Assembly: GCA_001464835.1 (NCBI GenBank)
Contig: LNDS01000045.1
Location: 62,001-126,000 of the forward strand
Reading direction: 5' to 3'
DNA length: 64,000 bases
Origin: Rhizobiales bacterium Ga0077525
GTDB taxonomy: Bacteria > Pseudomonadota > Alphaproteobacteria > Rhizobiales > Xanthobacteraceae
Positions within the stretch are counted from its first letter, which is position 1. Each line of letters starts with the position of its first letter. A program made the translations under genes and the position numbers. Under the pieces are notes generated by a model that was not told the DNA's origin, did not search any database, and worked only from the letters and a program-made list of their open reading frames with translations. This document shows, in pieces, positions 19,104 through 27,943 of this stretch.

Positions 19104-20726
19104 TCAGGCGCGTTCGATTTCCGCCTTGACCGCCGAAAACGACTCGGGGGTATCGACATCGGTCAGCGCCGCGTCGCCGGAAACCTGAACTTCGGTCATG
19201 GCCTCGGCATATTGGCCGATCAAATGCCGCGCGCCGATATCGCCGCTAATCGCCATCAGGTCGTTGAAAAATCGCCTGGACCACACCACCGGATTGCCGC
19301 GCCTCCCGTCGATCGACGGCACCACGATCAGCGCGCCGCGTTCGGGATCGAACGAAGCAATCAACCGATCAATCAACGCGCTATCGACCTGCGGCATATC
19401 GCCAAGACAAACGATCGCGCCATCGCTTTCCGGCGGCACCGCGCCGATGCCGGTTTTGACCGAACCGGCCAGGCCGTCGGCGTAAGCCGCGTTGTGAACG
19501 AAACGTACATCGAGACCTTGGAGCGCCTGCTCGACCTTGTCGTGTTCATGACCGGTGACGACAATGACCGGCCTAGCGCGCGACGCCAAAGCCTGTTCGG
19601 TAGCGATCCGCACCAGCGGCTTGCCGCCGATCTCGGCCAGCATCTTGTTGACCGCGCCCATGCGGGTCGAGCGTCCGGCCGCAAGCACGACGGCGGCGAT
19701 TTGGCGGCCTTTTTCCGGCGACGGCTCGGTGCGCGGCTGCGGCCGCGTCACGATTTCCATCAACAGGCCGCCGACGCCCATGCCGGTGATGTCGTCGCGC
19801 GTCACCGGCAGCCCAGCGAGCAACCGCATCAGCACCCAGTCGAAGCCGTTTTCCTTCGGCGAACGCGCGCAGCCCGGCGCGCCGATCACCGCCTGGCCGT
19901 GCACCCGGCCGATCAGCATCAGATTGCCGGGATCGACCGGCATGCCGAAATGTTCGATGTCGCCGCCGGCGGCTTCGATGGCCATCGGGATGACGTCGCG
20001 GCGGTCGGCAATGGCTGAAGCGCCAAAGACGATCACCAGTTCGGCGCCTTCCTTGCGCACATCCTCGATGGCCCGGGCTAGCGCGTCCTGCTGGTGCGGC
20101 ACGCGGCGTTCGGCAACAATGCTCGCACCGGACGGCGCAATGCGCGCCGCGGTGACCTTGAGCGTCTTCTCGATCACCTTGGGCGCAAGCCCCGGCAGCA
20201 AGGTCGAGACGATGCCGATCTTGCGCACTGTGTAAGGCGCGATGCGGATAACCGGCCTGGCTTTGATCGCTTCCGCCACGGCGCGGTCGCGCGCTGCACC
20301 CGACACCGCGAAAGGAATGATCTTGACGGTGGCGATCATCTCGCCTTCGACCACCGGCTTGTAAGCGGCCAAAGTGGCGATGGTCACCGCTTCGTCGATG
20401 CGGTTGAGTCGATCGACGGCGTCCTTGTCGACGACCAGAATGCCGGAGGCTTGCGCGAACAGATTGCAGCGGCCGGTAAAAGCGCGGTCGGTGCGCGTGC
20501 CCTCGCCGCCGGCGGCGGCGGCGATCTCGGCGGCGGCCTGATCTTCGGATACGTCGCCCGCTTCGATGCGTGCGACGACGATCTCATTGACGCCCGCAGC
20601 TTCAAGCGCCGCGATTTCCTTGTCGCCGATCACGGTGCCTTTCTTGAGCACCAGACCGCCCTGGCGGATCGAATGCACCGCCGTGGCGCCCAGCGCATCC
20701 TTCGGAGCCAGCGGGCCGAATTTCAT
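19104..20726 (-). CDS. molybdopterin-binding / MobA-like nucleotidyltransferase fusion protein
   Basis: This 540-residue protein has an N-terminal MoCF-type molybdopterin-binding region (to about 340). A C-terminal NTP transferase domain follows, with the MobA/MocA signature VVLAAGRSTRMG...NKML. Such fusions are linked to making the molybdenum cytosine dinucleotide cofactor used by xanthine-dehydrogenase-family hydroxylases. It overlaps the upstream XdhC C-domain gene by 4 nt and is the last of five maturation genes (coxD, coxE, two XdhC-type, this). It probably serves the CoxSLM-type enzyme encoded 7 kb away. Confidence 0.88.
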   Translation of the reverse strand: MKFGPLAPKDALGATAVHSIRQGGLVLKKGTVIGDKEIAALEAAGVNEIVVARIEAGDVSEDQAAAEIAAAAGGEGTRTDRAFTGRCNLFAQASGILVVDKDAVDRLNRIDEAVTIATLAAYKPVVEGEMIATVKIIPFAVSGAARDRAVAEAIKARPVIRIAPYTVRKIGIVSTLLPGLAPKVIEKTLKVTAARIAPSGASIVAERRVPHQQDALARAIEDVRKEGAELVIVFGASAIADRRDVIPMAIEAAGGDIEHFGMPVDPGNLMLIGRVHGQAVIGAPGCARSPKENGFDWVLMRLLAGLPVTRDDITGMGVGGLLMEIVTRPQPRTEPSPEKGRQIAAVVLAAGRSTRMGAVNKMLAEIGGKPLVRIATEQALASRARPVIVVTGHEHDKVEQALQGLDVRFVHNAAYADGLAGSVKTGIGAVPPESDGAIVCLGDMPQVDSALIDRLIASFDPERGALIVVPSIDGRRGNPVVWSRRFFNDLMAISGDIGARHLIGQYAEAMTEVQVSGDAALTDVDTPESFSAVKAEIERA

Positions 20727-21430
20727 GCCGCTTCCGCTTTCGCCGCGCGCGACGGCTTCTGCCGCAACGACTGCACGATCTCGCCCATGATCGACACCGC
20801 GATTTCCGCCGGCGAGATGGCGCCGATATCGAGCCCAATGGGTGCATGAATGCGGGCGAAATCCGTGTCGCTCACGCCGGCGGCCTTCAGCCGCTCATTG
20901 CGCTTGCCATGCGTTTTCCGCGAGCCGAGCGCGCCGATATAGAAACAGTCGCGTGCCAGCGCATGCAGCAGCGCCGGGTCGTCGATCTTCGGATCGTGCG
21001 TACAGGCAACGAACGCCGTGTATCGATCCACATTCAAAGGCGGCAGAGCGACATCGGGCCACTCGGCAATGACCCTCACGTCGGGGAAACGCTCCGGCGA
21101 GGCGAAGGCGGTGCGCGGATCGACGATAGTGACGTCGTAACCGAGCATCTGCGCGATCGGCGCCAGGGCCTGGCTGATATGCACCGCACCGGTGATGACC
21201 AAACGCGGCGACGGCACATGCACGGTGAGGAAGACGCGGCCTTGAGCGGTGTCTTCCATGCCGCTCTTGCCCATGCGCAGGCGCTTCTCAAGCGTGTCGT
21301 GCAGCGGATCGGCGGCGATAGCGTCGGCCCTCACCAATCGTTGCGCGCCGCTCTCGACATCGGTGATGACGACTACGGCGCGGCGCGCGGCGCGCTCGGC
21401 ATTCAGCGTGTGGAGGATTTCGAGTTTCAC
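20723..21430 (-). CDS. XdhC family protein, Rossmann domain
   Basis: The start is set at GTG 21430, three nt past the preceding gene's stop, with AAGGTGGG upstream; a longer in-frame ATG at 21451 would overlap that gene. The 235-residue product corresponds to the C-terminal Rossmann part of XdhC (VVITGAVHISQALAPIAQML, then DDPALLHALARDCFYIGALGSRKT). XdhC proteins insert sulfurated molybdenum cofactor into xanthine-dehydrogenase-family enzymes. The N-terminal half is encoded by the preceding separate gene. Confidence 0.9.
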   Translation of the reverse strand: MKLEILHTLNAERAARRAVVVITDVESGAQRLVRADAIAADPLHDTLEKRLRMGKSGMEDTAQGRVFLTVHVPSPRLVITGAVHISQALAPIAQMLGYDVTIVDPRTAFASPERFPDVRVIAEWPDVALPPLNVDRYTAFVACTHDPKIDDPALLHALARDCFYIGALGSRKTHGKRNERLKAAGVSDTDFARIHAPIGLDIGAISPAEIAVSIMGEIVQSLRQKPSRAAKAEAA

Positions 21431-21431
21431 G

Positions 21432-21755
21432 TCAGCCCACCTTCTCGACATAAACGCGGATGGTGCCGCCGCAGGACAACCCGACCTGCCACGCCGTTTC
21501 ATCGGCGACGCCGAATTCGAGCACCTTGGGCTTGCCGCTGTCGATAACGTCGATGGCCTCCGTCACCACCGCGCCTTCGACGCAGCCGCCGGACACCGAG
21601 CCCAAAAAATTGCCGTCGCTGTCGATCACCAGATTGGAGCCGACCGGCCGCGGTGCCGAGCCCCAGGTTTCGACAACGGTCGCCAGCGCCACGCCGCGCC
21701 CGGCTTTCGACCATTCCTCGGCGGCTTTGAGAATGTCTTCGTCACGACCCAGCAT
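21432..21755 (-). CDS. XdhC/CoxI N-terminal domain protein
   Basis: This 107-residue protein carries only the XdhC_CoxI domain: ATVVETWGSAPRPVG, GSVSGGCVEGAVV and the end motif LSCGGTIRVYVE with the conserved cysteines. It is the N-terminal half of a split XdhC; the other half follows after one nt. It lies downstream of coxE, the place of coxF in classical cox clusters. Confidence 0.9.
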   Translation of the reverse strand: MLGRDEDILKAAEEWSKAGRGVALATVVETWGSAPRPVGSNLVIDSDGNFLGSVSGGCVEGAVVTEAIDVIDSGKPKVLEFGVADETAWQVGLSCGGTIRVYVEKVG

Positions 21756-21767
21756 GGCAGTCCTCCA

Positions 21768-22985
21768 TTAAGCGACGTGCCGCAGCATCTGTTTCGGATC
21801 GTACCCTTTCGCGGGCAATCCGGACAGCGCGCGCACCAGTTCCGTCATCGAGGCCAGATTGTGGATCGGCCGCAGTTCATCAACATGCGGCAGCATGGTT
21901 CTCACTCCCTTGGCGCGCGCCTCGAAACCTTCGAAGCGGAGCAGCGGATTGAGCCAGACCAGCCGGCGGCACGAGCGGTGCAACCGGTCCATCTCGAACG
22001 ATAGCGTGTCATCGGCGTCGCGTTCAAGCCCGTCGGTGATCAAAAGCACCACCGCGCCCTGCCCGAGCACGCGGCGCGCCCAGTGCTTGTTGAAATCGTG
22101 CAGCGAGGTGGCGATCCGCGTGCCGCCCGACCAGTCGACGACATGCGCCCCGCACGATGCCAAGGCCTCGTCCGGATCGCGCTGGCGGATGGCGCGCGTC
22201 ACATTGGTCAGCCGGGTGCCGAACAGGAAGGTCGTGACGCGCTTGCGCTCGTCGGTGATCGCGTGGAGAAAATGCAGAAACAGCCGGGTGTACTGGCTCA
22301 TCGAGCCGGAGATATCGAGCAGCGCCACGATCGGCGGTTCCTTCACTTTCGGCCCGAGATATTTCAGATCGATCAGCGCGCCGCCCGCCTTCATGCTGGC
22401 GCGCAAGGTGCGGCGCATGTCGATGAGGTGGCCGTGCCGGCTAGCCCGCATGCGGCGGGTTTTCACCTCATCGAGCGGCAAAGCGAGCTTGGCAATCGCG
22501 TCTTTGGCGGCGGCGATTTCCGCCGTCGTCATTTGCGCGAAGTCTTTCTTGTTCAAGACTTCGCGGTCGGACACGGTGAGCCGCGCATCGACTTCGACTT
22601 CCTGTTCCTCTTCCTTGGCTTTATTTGTGCCGGCGAACAAAGCTTCCTGGATGCGCTGCGCGCCCGCTTCGGGCGCTTTCGGCGCGGTCGGCAGAGTGTC
22701 GGGCAGCATCGCCGCGATCAACTTGTCGATATAGCCGCGGCGGCGGAAGAAAATGCGGAACGCCTGATCGAACAGAATTGAATGTTCGTGCCGCTTCACG
22801 AACACGGCATGGAGCGTCCAGTAGAAATCCTCACGCGAACCGACCTTGGCGACCTCGACGGCAGTCAGCGCATCGAGCACTGAGCCCGGGCCGACCGGCA
22901 GTCCCGCGGCGCGCAGCGCGCGCGCGAAGTACAGGATGTTCTCCGCAAGCCGGCCTTCGGCAGATGCGCTTTCGCTTTTCGCCAC
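21768..22985 (-). CDS. coxE: CoxE-type VWA domain protein
   Basis: This 405-residue protein has a GTG start four nt after the coxD stop. A C-terminal von Willebrand A domain carries an intact MIDAS motif (DISGSMS) and a later LLITDGLERD. CoxE works with the AAA+ protein CoxD in maturing the active site of CO-dehydrogenase-type molybdenum hydroxylases. The gene order coxD-coxE-xdhC supports this assignment over other VWA families. Confidence 0.9.
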   Translation of the reverse strand: MAKSESASAEGRLAENILYFARALRAAGLPVGPGSVLDALTAVEVAKVGSREDFYWTLHAVFVKRHEHSILFDQAFRIFFRRRGYIDKLIAAMLPDTLPTAPKAPEAGAQRIQEALFAGTNKAKEEEQEVEVDARLTVSDREVLNKKDFAQMTTAEIAAAKDAIAKLALPLDEVKTRRMRASRHGHLIDMRRTLRASMKAGGALIDLKYLGPKVKEPPIVALLDISGSMSQYTRLFLHFLHAITDERKRVTTFLFGTRLTNVTRAIRQRDPDEALASCGAHVVDWSGGTRIATSLHDFNKHWARRVLGQGAVVLLITDGLERDADDTLSFEMDRLHRSCRRLVWLNPLLRFEGFEARAKGVRTMLPHVDELRPIHNLASMTELVRALSGLPAKGYDPKQMLRHVA

Positions 22986-22989
22986 TGAC

Positions 22990-23910
22990 TTACTCCGCCG
23001 CCCGCAACTCCGACTTCACTTCGTCGAGCAAGGCTTTCACCTTGGTGCCGTCGAGACGCGCAATGTCGTCCTGATACTTGAGCAGCGCGCCGAGCGTGTC
23101 CGACACCGTCGCCGGATCGAGCGCGACAACATCAAGCTCGGTCAAGGCACCGGCCCAGTCCAAAGTCTCGGCAACGCCAGGCGACTTGAACAAGTCTTCC
23201 TTGCGCAAGGCCTGCACGAAGGCGACGACCTGCGCCGACAGCTTTTTCGGAATGCCCGGCACCTTGGCGCGCAGGATTTCAAGTTCACGCGCCGCGTTCG
23301 GATAGCCGACCCAGTGATAGAGACAGCGGCGCTTAAGCGCATCGTGCACTTCGCGTGTCCTGTTCGAGGTGACGATAACGATCGGCGGCTGCGCCGCCTT
23401 CACGGTGCCGAGCTCGGGGATCGTCACCTGGAAGTCGGCCAGCACTTCGAGCAGGAAGGCTTCAAAGGCCTCATCGGTGCGGTCGATCTCGTCGATCAGC
23501 AGCACCGGGGGGCCTGCCGGATCGGGCTCCAGCGCCTGCAGCAACGGCCGCTTGATGAGGAAGCGTTCGGAGAACACGTCGTGCTCGACACGCTCCTTGT
23601 CGCCCTCGCCGGTCGCTTCCGCCATGCGGATGGCGATCATCTGCGCGCCGTAATTCCATTCATAGACCGCCGCCGAGACGTCGAGGCCTTCGTAGCATTG
23701 CAGACGGATCAGCCGCCGCCCCAGCGCGGACGACAGCACCTTGGCGATCTCGGTCTTGCCGACCCCGGCCTCACCTTCGAGGAAAAGCGGGCGGCCCATG
23801 CGCAGCGCGAGAAAAAGCACCGTCGCCAGCGAACGGTCGCCGATGTAGTCGGCCTTGGCGAGCATTTCGAGGGTGCCCTCGATGCTGGCGGGAAGCGGTG
23901 AAACGGGCAT
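22990..23910 (-). CDS. coxD: CoxD-type MoxR AAA+ ATPase
   Basis: This 306-residue MoxR-family ATPase has Walker A GEAGVGKTE, Walker B VLLIDEIDRTDEAFEAFLLEVL and sensor-1 IVTSNRTREV. CoxD assists post-translational assembly of the metal centre in CO dehydrogenase. It is the first gene of the maturation operon; the promoter should lie in the 104 nt separating it from the divergent VOC gene. Confidence 0.9.
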   Translation of the reverse strand: MPVSPLPASIEGTLEMLAKADYIGDRSLATVLFLALRMGRPLFLEGEAGVGKTEIAKVLSSALGRRLIRLQCYEGLDVSAAVYEWNYGAQMIAIRMAEATGEGDKERVEHDVFSERFLIKRPLLQALEPDPAGPPVLLIDEIDRTDEAFEAFLLEVLADFQVTIPELGTVKAAQPPIVIVTSNRTREVHDALKRRCLYHWVGYPNAARELEILRAKVPGIPKKLSAQVVAFVQALRKEDLFKSPGVAETLDWAGALTELDVVALDPATVSDTLGALLKYQDDIARLDGTKVKALLDEVKSELRAAE

Positions 23911-24014
23911 AGATCGGTATCCTCGGTGACACTTTAACCGGGTCGGTCAGTATCATACATCTAGGCAACCGGAACGTCGCCGGCCAGCCGAATTGGCCCG
24001 AAAAGGATACAGCC

Positions 24015-24533
24015 ATGTCCGCAACCGACGTCGAAAGCGCCCCGCTCCGCCTGCCCACCATCGATGGCGGCGTCAAAATCGGCCACGTCCACCTCAAGGT
24101 CGCCGATTTGCAGCGGGCGCTGGATTTCTACTGCGGCGTCCTCGGCTTTACCCTGACCACCCGGTACCCCGGCGCCGCCTTCATCTCGGCCGGCGGCTAT
24201 CACCACCATATTGGGCTGAATACCTGGGAGAGCAAAGGCGGTTCGCCGCCGCCCCCCGGCACCACCGGCCTGTTCCATACCGCCATTCTCTACCCGACCC
24301 GGCCGCTGCTGGCCGACGCCCTGCGCCGGCTGATCGTCGCCAAAATCCCGCTGGATGGCGCCTCCGACCACGGCGTCTCCGAGGCGCTGTATCTGCGAGA
24401 CCCCGACGAGAACGGCGTCGAACTGTATTGGGACCGGCCTAAGGACCAGTGGCCGTCCAATGCCGACGGCTCGCTGAAGATGTTCACGCACCCGCTCGAC
24501 CTGCACAATCTGCTGGCGGAACTGGATCGATAG
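24015..24533 (+). CDS. VOC family (glyoxalase/dioxygenase fold) protein
   Basis: This 172-residue protein has paired beta-alpha-beta-beta-beta modules. Metal-ligand candidates are the first His in IGHVHLKV, His in GLFHTAI and Glu in NGVELYWD. The layout resembles CatE-type extradiol dioxygenases or glyoxalases, and the short length suggests a one-subunit module. It is transcribed divergently from coxD. The substrate is unknown, and a link to the molybdenum hydroxylase is only positional. Confidence 0.85.
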   Translation: MSATDVESAPLRLPTIDGGVKIGHVHLKVADLQRALDFYCGVLGFTLTTRYPGAAFISAGGYHHHIGLNTWESKGGSPPPPGTTGLFHTAILYPTRPLLADALRRLIVAKIPLDGASDHGVSEALYLRDPDENGVELYWDRPKDQWPSNADGSLKMFTHPLDLHNLLAELDR

Positions 24534-24601
24534 TCCATTCGCCTGGCGGCATTTTGCTGCTAGAATGACTTTGTCGAGCCAAACGCGCATGAGGAGGCGG
24601 C

Positions 24602-24796
24602 ATGACCATTGCTGAACTGGTCTATGAACAGGTGAAGGCATTGCCCGAACCGATCGCACGCGAAGTGCTCGACTTCATCGGTTATCTGCGCGAGCGTGGC
24701 GAGCGGCAGGAATCGCGCGACCTGATCAACGCCCAGTCCGCTTCTCTCGCCCCTGTCTGGGACGGCGAAGAGAACAAAGTCTGGGACAATGTTTAA
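24602..24796 (+). CDS. DUF2281-type antitoxin
   Basis: This 64-residue protein (MTIAELVYEQVKALPEPIAREVLDFI...) matches the DUF2281 antitoxin pattern and is preceded by GAGGAGG. It overlaps the downstream PemK/MazF-like toxin gene by 8 nt, the usual antitoxin-first layout. It probably binds the toxin and the operon promoter. Confidence 0.85.
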   Translation: MTIAELVYEQVKALPEPIAREVLDFIGYLRERGERQESRDLINAQSASLAPVWDGEENKVWDNV

Positions 24797-25133
24797 GCGC
24801 GGCGACCTCCTGCTGGTGCCCTACCCTTTTTCCGACCTATCTGCCGCAAAACGACGCCCCGTTGTCGCGGTCACCGCGCCAGACGCCTATGGCGACTTCG
24901 TCGCTCTGCCGGTGACATCGCGGCCGCAGACGGAATTCGGCATCGCCCTCGAACCAAGAGACGTGACACGCGGTACGCTTCCGGCGCCGAGTTGGATTCG
25001 GATCGACAGAATCGTAACGCTCAATACAAGTCTTGTCGTCAAAGCGGTGGGGAGCATCAGCGACGAACTCCTTTATGAAGCGGTCCGGCGATTTTGCAAT
25101 CACATAGGCAATCCCGGCGGCAATCCCGGCTAA
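24789..25133 (+). CDS. PemK/MazF family toxin
   Basis: This 114-residue protein has the MazF-like core: KRGDLLLVPYPFSDLSAAKRRPVVAVTA, then LPVTSRPQ and WIRIDRIVTLNTSLVVKAVG. Members are usually mRNA-cleaving ribonucleases. Paired with the DUF2281 antitoxin. The C-terminus is an odd repeat of Gly-Asn-Pro (GNPGGNPG). Confidence 0.88.
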   Translation: MFKRGDLLLVPYPFSDLSAAKRRPVVAVTAPDAYGDFVALPVTSRPQTEFGIALEPRDVTRGTLPAPSWIRIDRIVTLNTSLVVKAVGSISDELLYEAVRRFCNHIGNPGGNPG

Positions 25134-25153
25134 CAATTTACTGGAAAGCAAAC

Positions 25154-26290
25154 ATGATCCTGTTGTCCAATGGCGGGCACAACACGCACCGCGCAGCGCA
25201 GGCGTCGGACACGATTGTCGTCGGCACGGTCGATGGCATCGCCCTTCTTTCGCGGGTGGAAAATCGCTGGGCGCGCACACACCGCGCTTTGGCCGGCTGC
25301 AATGTCAGCGCCGTCACCATCGCCGACGACGGCACCTTGTTCGCCGCCACGCATGGCGTCGGCGTGGCGCGTTCGCGCGACGGCGGCCTGACCTGGCAAT
25401 GGGTCAACAACGGCATCGACCGCCACGATCTGTGGGCGGCGCGCGCCGGCAAACTGCAAGGCAAGGATGTCGTTCTGGTCGGCGCGCTGCCGGCGCATCT
25501 TTATATCAGCGAGGACGCCGGCGACAGCTGGCGCGAACTCACCGCGCTGCGCGATGTCGAGAGTGTCGATGGCTGGGTCTTCCCGCCGCCGCCGCGCATC
25601 GGCCACATCAAGGAGATCGTGCTCGACGGCGACCGGCTGATGGTCGGCATCGAGATCGGCGCGTTGTTGGTGTCGACCGATTTCGGCAAGAGCTTCACCG
25701 ACATGAAGGTCGATCCCGTGATCGGCGAGAACGACATTCACCGCATCCTCGTCAATCCGGCGCGGCCGAACCGAATCCTGATCGCCAATGGCATCGTCGG
25801 CGTCATGACCAGCGACGACAATGGCAAGACCTGGCGCAAGAACCCGATGCCGCCGGAGGCCAATTATCCCGATCCGATGGTCATCCATCCCGACCAGCCG
25901 GACCTCGTGTTTCTCACCGCCGGCGTCGGGTGGCCGCCGCACTGGTACAAGCTCGGCCGCGCGCGCGGCAAGATGTTCCGCAGCCGCGATGCCGGGCAAA
26001 CCTGGGAGCGGCTGCTCGGCGGCCTGCCGAACGGCCAGCGCGCCACATTCGGTGCGCTCACCATCGAAGTCCATGACAAGGGCTACGGCCTCTATGCCGC
26101 CGACACCGACGGGCAAATCTTCGAAAGCCTCGATGGCGGCGACACCTGGTGCATCATCGCCGACGTCGCGGCGGTGTCGAAGGGCGAGTTCTATCGCGGG
26201 CTCAAGAAAGACCGCGTGCCGCTCGCCACGGTCGACGATGTCGCGTTCACGGCGGTGGCCACGGCGCGCCTCAACGCGGCGAAGGTTTAG
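25154..26290 (+). CDS. BNR/sialidase-like beta-propeller repeat protein
   Basis: The start is set at ATG 25154 (MILLSNGGH), with GGAAAG upstream; the frame before it continues the toxin region's Gly-rich sequence. The 378-residue product is built from WD/BNR-type repeats with Asp-box motifs (SRDGGLTWQW, SEDAGDSWREL, SDDNGKTWRK, SRDAGQTWERL, SLDGGDTWCII), suggesting a beta-propeller. No signal peptide. The last 40 residues are closely repeated in a fragment 330 nt downstream. Function unknown. Confidence 0.85.
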   Translation: MILLSNGGHNTHRAAQASDTIVVGTVDGIALLSRVENRWARTHRALAGCNVSAVTIADDGTLFAATHGVGVARSRDGGLTWQWVNNGIDRHDLWAARAGKLQGKDVVLVGALPAHLYISEDAGDSWRELTALRDVESVDGWVFPPPPRIGHIKEIVLDGDRLMVGIEIGALLVSTDFGKSFTDMKVDPVIGENDIHRILVNPARPNRILIANGIVGVMTSDDNGKTWRKNPMPPEANYPDPMVIHPDQPDLVFLTAGVGWPPHWYKLGRARGKMFRSRDAGQTWERLLGGLPNGQRATFGALTIEVHDKGYGLYAADTDGQIFESLDGGDTWCIIADVAAVSKGEFYRGLKKDRVPLATVDDVAFTAVATARLNAAKV

Positions 26291-26527
26291 TCATGGCTTG
26301 CGGTCGTCAGTGACGATCAGCAAGAAGCCCGACAGCGCCGCGCCGATGCCGCAATAGATGGCGACACAGGCCGCGACCACGGTCGCCGTCATTTCGGGCG
26401 ACGCGCCTTTTGCAATCATGCGGAAAATGCCGGCCTCAGCGGCAAACAAAGCCGACACCATCAGCGCGCCGAGCGCGGCGCCCATGGCAAATTGACGGCA
26501 TAGATTTCGGCGCAAATCCGGCGGCAT
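26291..26527 (-). CDS. small membrane protein, 78 aa
   Basis: This frame starts at ATG 26527 (MPPDLRRNL) and ends immediately against the stop of the BNR gene. It encodes two hydrophobic segments (about 17-36 and 46-70) with a charged tail (VTDDRKP). No family is recognised. It lies between the BNR gene and the duplicated BNR 3' end. The ribosome binding site is weak. Confidence 0.6.
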   Translation of the reverse strand: MPPDLRRNLCRQFAMGAALGALMVSALFAAEAGIFRMIAKGASPEMTATVVAACVAIYCGIGAALSGFLLIVTDDRKP

Positions 26528-26619
26528 GAGACAGGTCCGTTGGCGCTCCGCCGACGCAACGCCCGGTTTACCAAACCGGTTCCCCACATGCCGACGAGAT
26601 GCGCGGCAGACCCGACGAA

Positions 26620-26740
26620 CTCGCGCCCGTCTCGAAGGACGAGTTCTATCGTGGGCTGGTCAAGGACCGCATCGCGCTCGCCACTGTCGACGGTGTCGCC
26701 TTCACGGCGGGGGCGACCGCGCGGCTGGCGGCGGTCAAGG
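26620..26740 (+). pseudogene. duplicated 3' end of the BNR-repeat gene
   Basis: About 36 codons (VSKDEFYRGLVKDRIALATV... and on) closely match the C-terminus of the upstream BNR protein (VSKGEFYRGLKKDRVPLATV...), with roughly three quarters of residues identical by eye. Nothing before it resembles the rest of the propeller. It stays open and in frame with the following GGDEF gene, but the stop codon of the parental copy is lost. Probably the remnant of a tandem duplication; expression of a fused N-terminal extension cannot be excluded. Confidence 0.7.
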
Positions 26741-26841
26741 CCCAGGCCGGAATTGCAGCCGCAAAGCCATACATTCGGACACGAAACATTAAGCGACCCG
26801 TCCCTACTATCGATCAGACGCGTCGGTATGGAACTTTCTTA

Positions 26842-27867
26842 ATGGACAAGGCCCTCGCAATCCGCGCCAGCGACGTGGATGCATTCTCGCATGATAGGAC
26901 GGCCGCCGCGGTCGAGCGTCTGACCGCGCTGGTCGAGGCGCAGGCGCGGACAATCCGTGACTACGAAGCCACACTTGCTCACAGCCGGTATATTTTCGAA
27001 CACGCCTCGGCCGCCGCCCGGCTCGGCGTCTGGGAATGCGATCTGGCCAGCGAGAAGCTCAACTGGTCCGATGGAACCTACGACCTGTTCGACATCCCGC
27101 GCGGCACGGCGCTCGTGCGCGGCCGAACGCTCGGCTTCTATGAGCCCGAGTCACTTCAAACCCTGCAGGCGACCAGAAGCCGCGCGCTGAAAGAGCGCAA
27201 GCCGTTCAGCCTCGACGCCGCCATCGTGACGCCGAAGGGCAGCCGGCGCTGGATCCGTATCCACGCAACGCTCGAAGACGGGGGCAACACGCCGAGGCGG
27301 CTGTTCGGAATCAAGCAGGACATTACCGAGGAAAAGAACAAGCTGGACAGAATCCAGTATCTTGCCGAATTCGACGATATGACCGGCCTGGCCAACCGCA
27401 ATAAATTTCAGACCCACTTGGCGCAGATGTGCGGTAACGAGCCCGCGCGCCGTACGGGCGGCGCCCTGCTCCTGATCGACCTCGACGGCTTCAAGGAGGT
27501 GAACGACTCGCTCGGCCACATGGCCGGCGATGAGTGTCTCAAAGCAGCCGCGCACCGCCTCAAAATCGTCTGCGACAAAGCAGGCATCGTGGCGCGCGTC
27601 GGCGGCGACGAATTCGCCGTGATCCTCGATGCGCCGCATGACAATGACGCGCGGCAACTCGCCGCGAGGATTATTGCCGTGCTGAGCCAGCCGATCCACC
27701 GCGACGGGAAAAGCTACAATATCGGCGCTTCGATCGGCATCGCGGCCATCGACGGTTGCCTGGCGCCCGAAGCATTTCGCAACGCCGACGCTGCGCTGTA
27801 TGCCGCCAAAGCCGCTGGCCGCAAGACCTTCCGGGTCTTCAACGCGGCAGACATGCGGGCCCGATAG
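26842..27867 (+). CDS. PAS-GGDEF diguanylate cyclase
   Basis: The start is placed at ATG 26842 (MDKALAIRASD); a longer frame to 26599 would only add the duplicated BNR fragment. The 341-residue product has a short coiled region, a PAS fold (about residues 55-175, ending GIKQDITEEKN) and a GGDEF domain with intact GGDEF (in ARVGGDEFAVIL). The RxxD inhibitory site is absent at the expected position. No membrane segment. Predicted soluble cyclic-di-GMP synthase; the PAS ligand is unknown. Confidence 0.88.
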   Translation: MDKALAIRASDVDAFSHDRTAAAVERLTALVEAQARTIRDYEATLAHSRYIFEHASAAARLGVWECDLASEKLNWSDGTYDLFDIPRGTALVRGRTLGFYEPESLQTLQATRSRALKERKPFSLDAAIVTPKGSRRWIRIHATLEDGGNTPRRLFGIKQDITEEKNKLDRIQYLAEFDDMTGLANRNKFQTHLAQMCGNEPARRTGGALLLIDLDGFKEVNDSLGHMAGDECLKAAAHRLKIVCDKAGIVARVGGDEFAVILDAPHDNDARQLAARIIAVLSQPIHRDGKSYNIGASIGIAAIDGCLAPEAFRNADAALYAAKAAGRKTFRVFNAADMRAR

Positions 27868-27901
27868 TTTTCGCGCGCCATCAACGCGAGCCGAAAAAAA
27901 A

Positions 27902-27923
27902 GCCCCGCATTGCGGGGCCTTTT
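27902..27923. terminator. bidirectional terminator between GGDEF gene and coxM
   Basis: The stem GCCCCGC/GCGGGGC is flanked by an A-run on the left (27894-27901) and TTTT on the right. It can terminate both the plus-strand GGDEF gene and the minus-strand cox operon. Confidence 0.85.
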
Positions 27924-27943
27924 CATTCCAATCGGGGCCGGCT

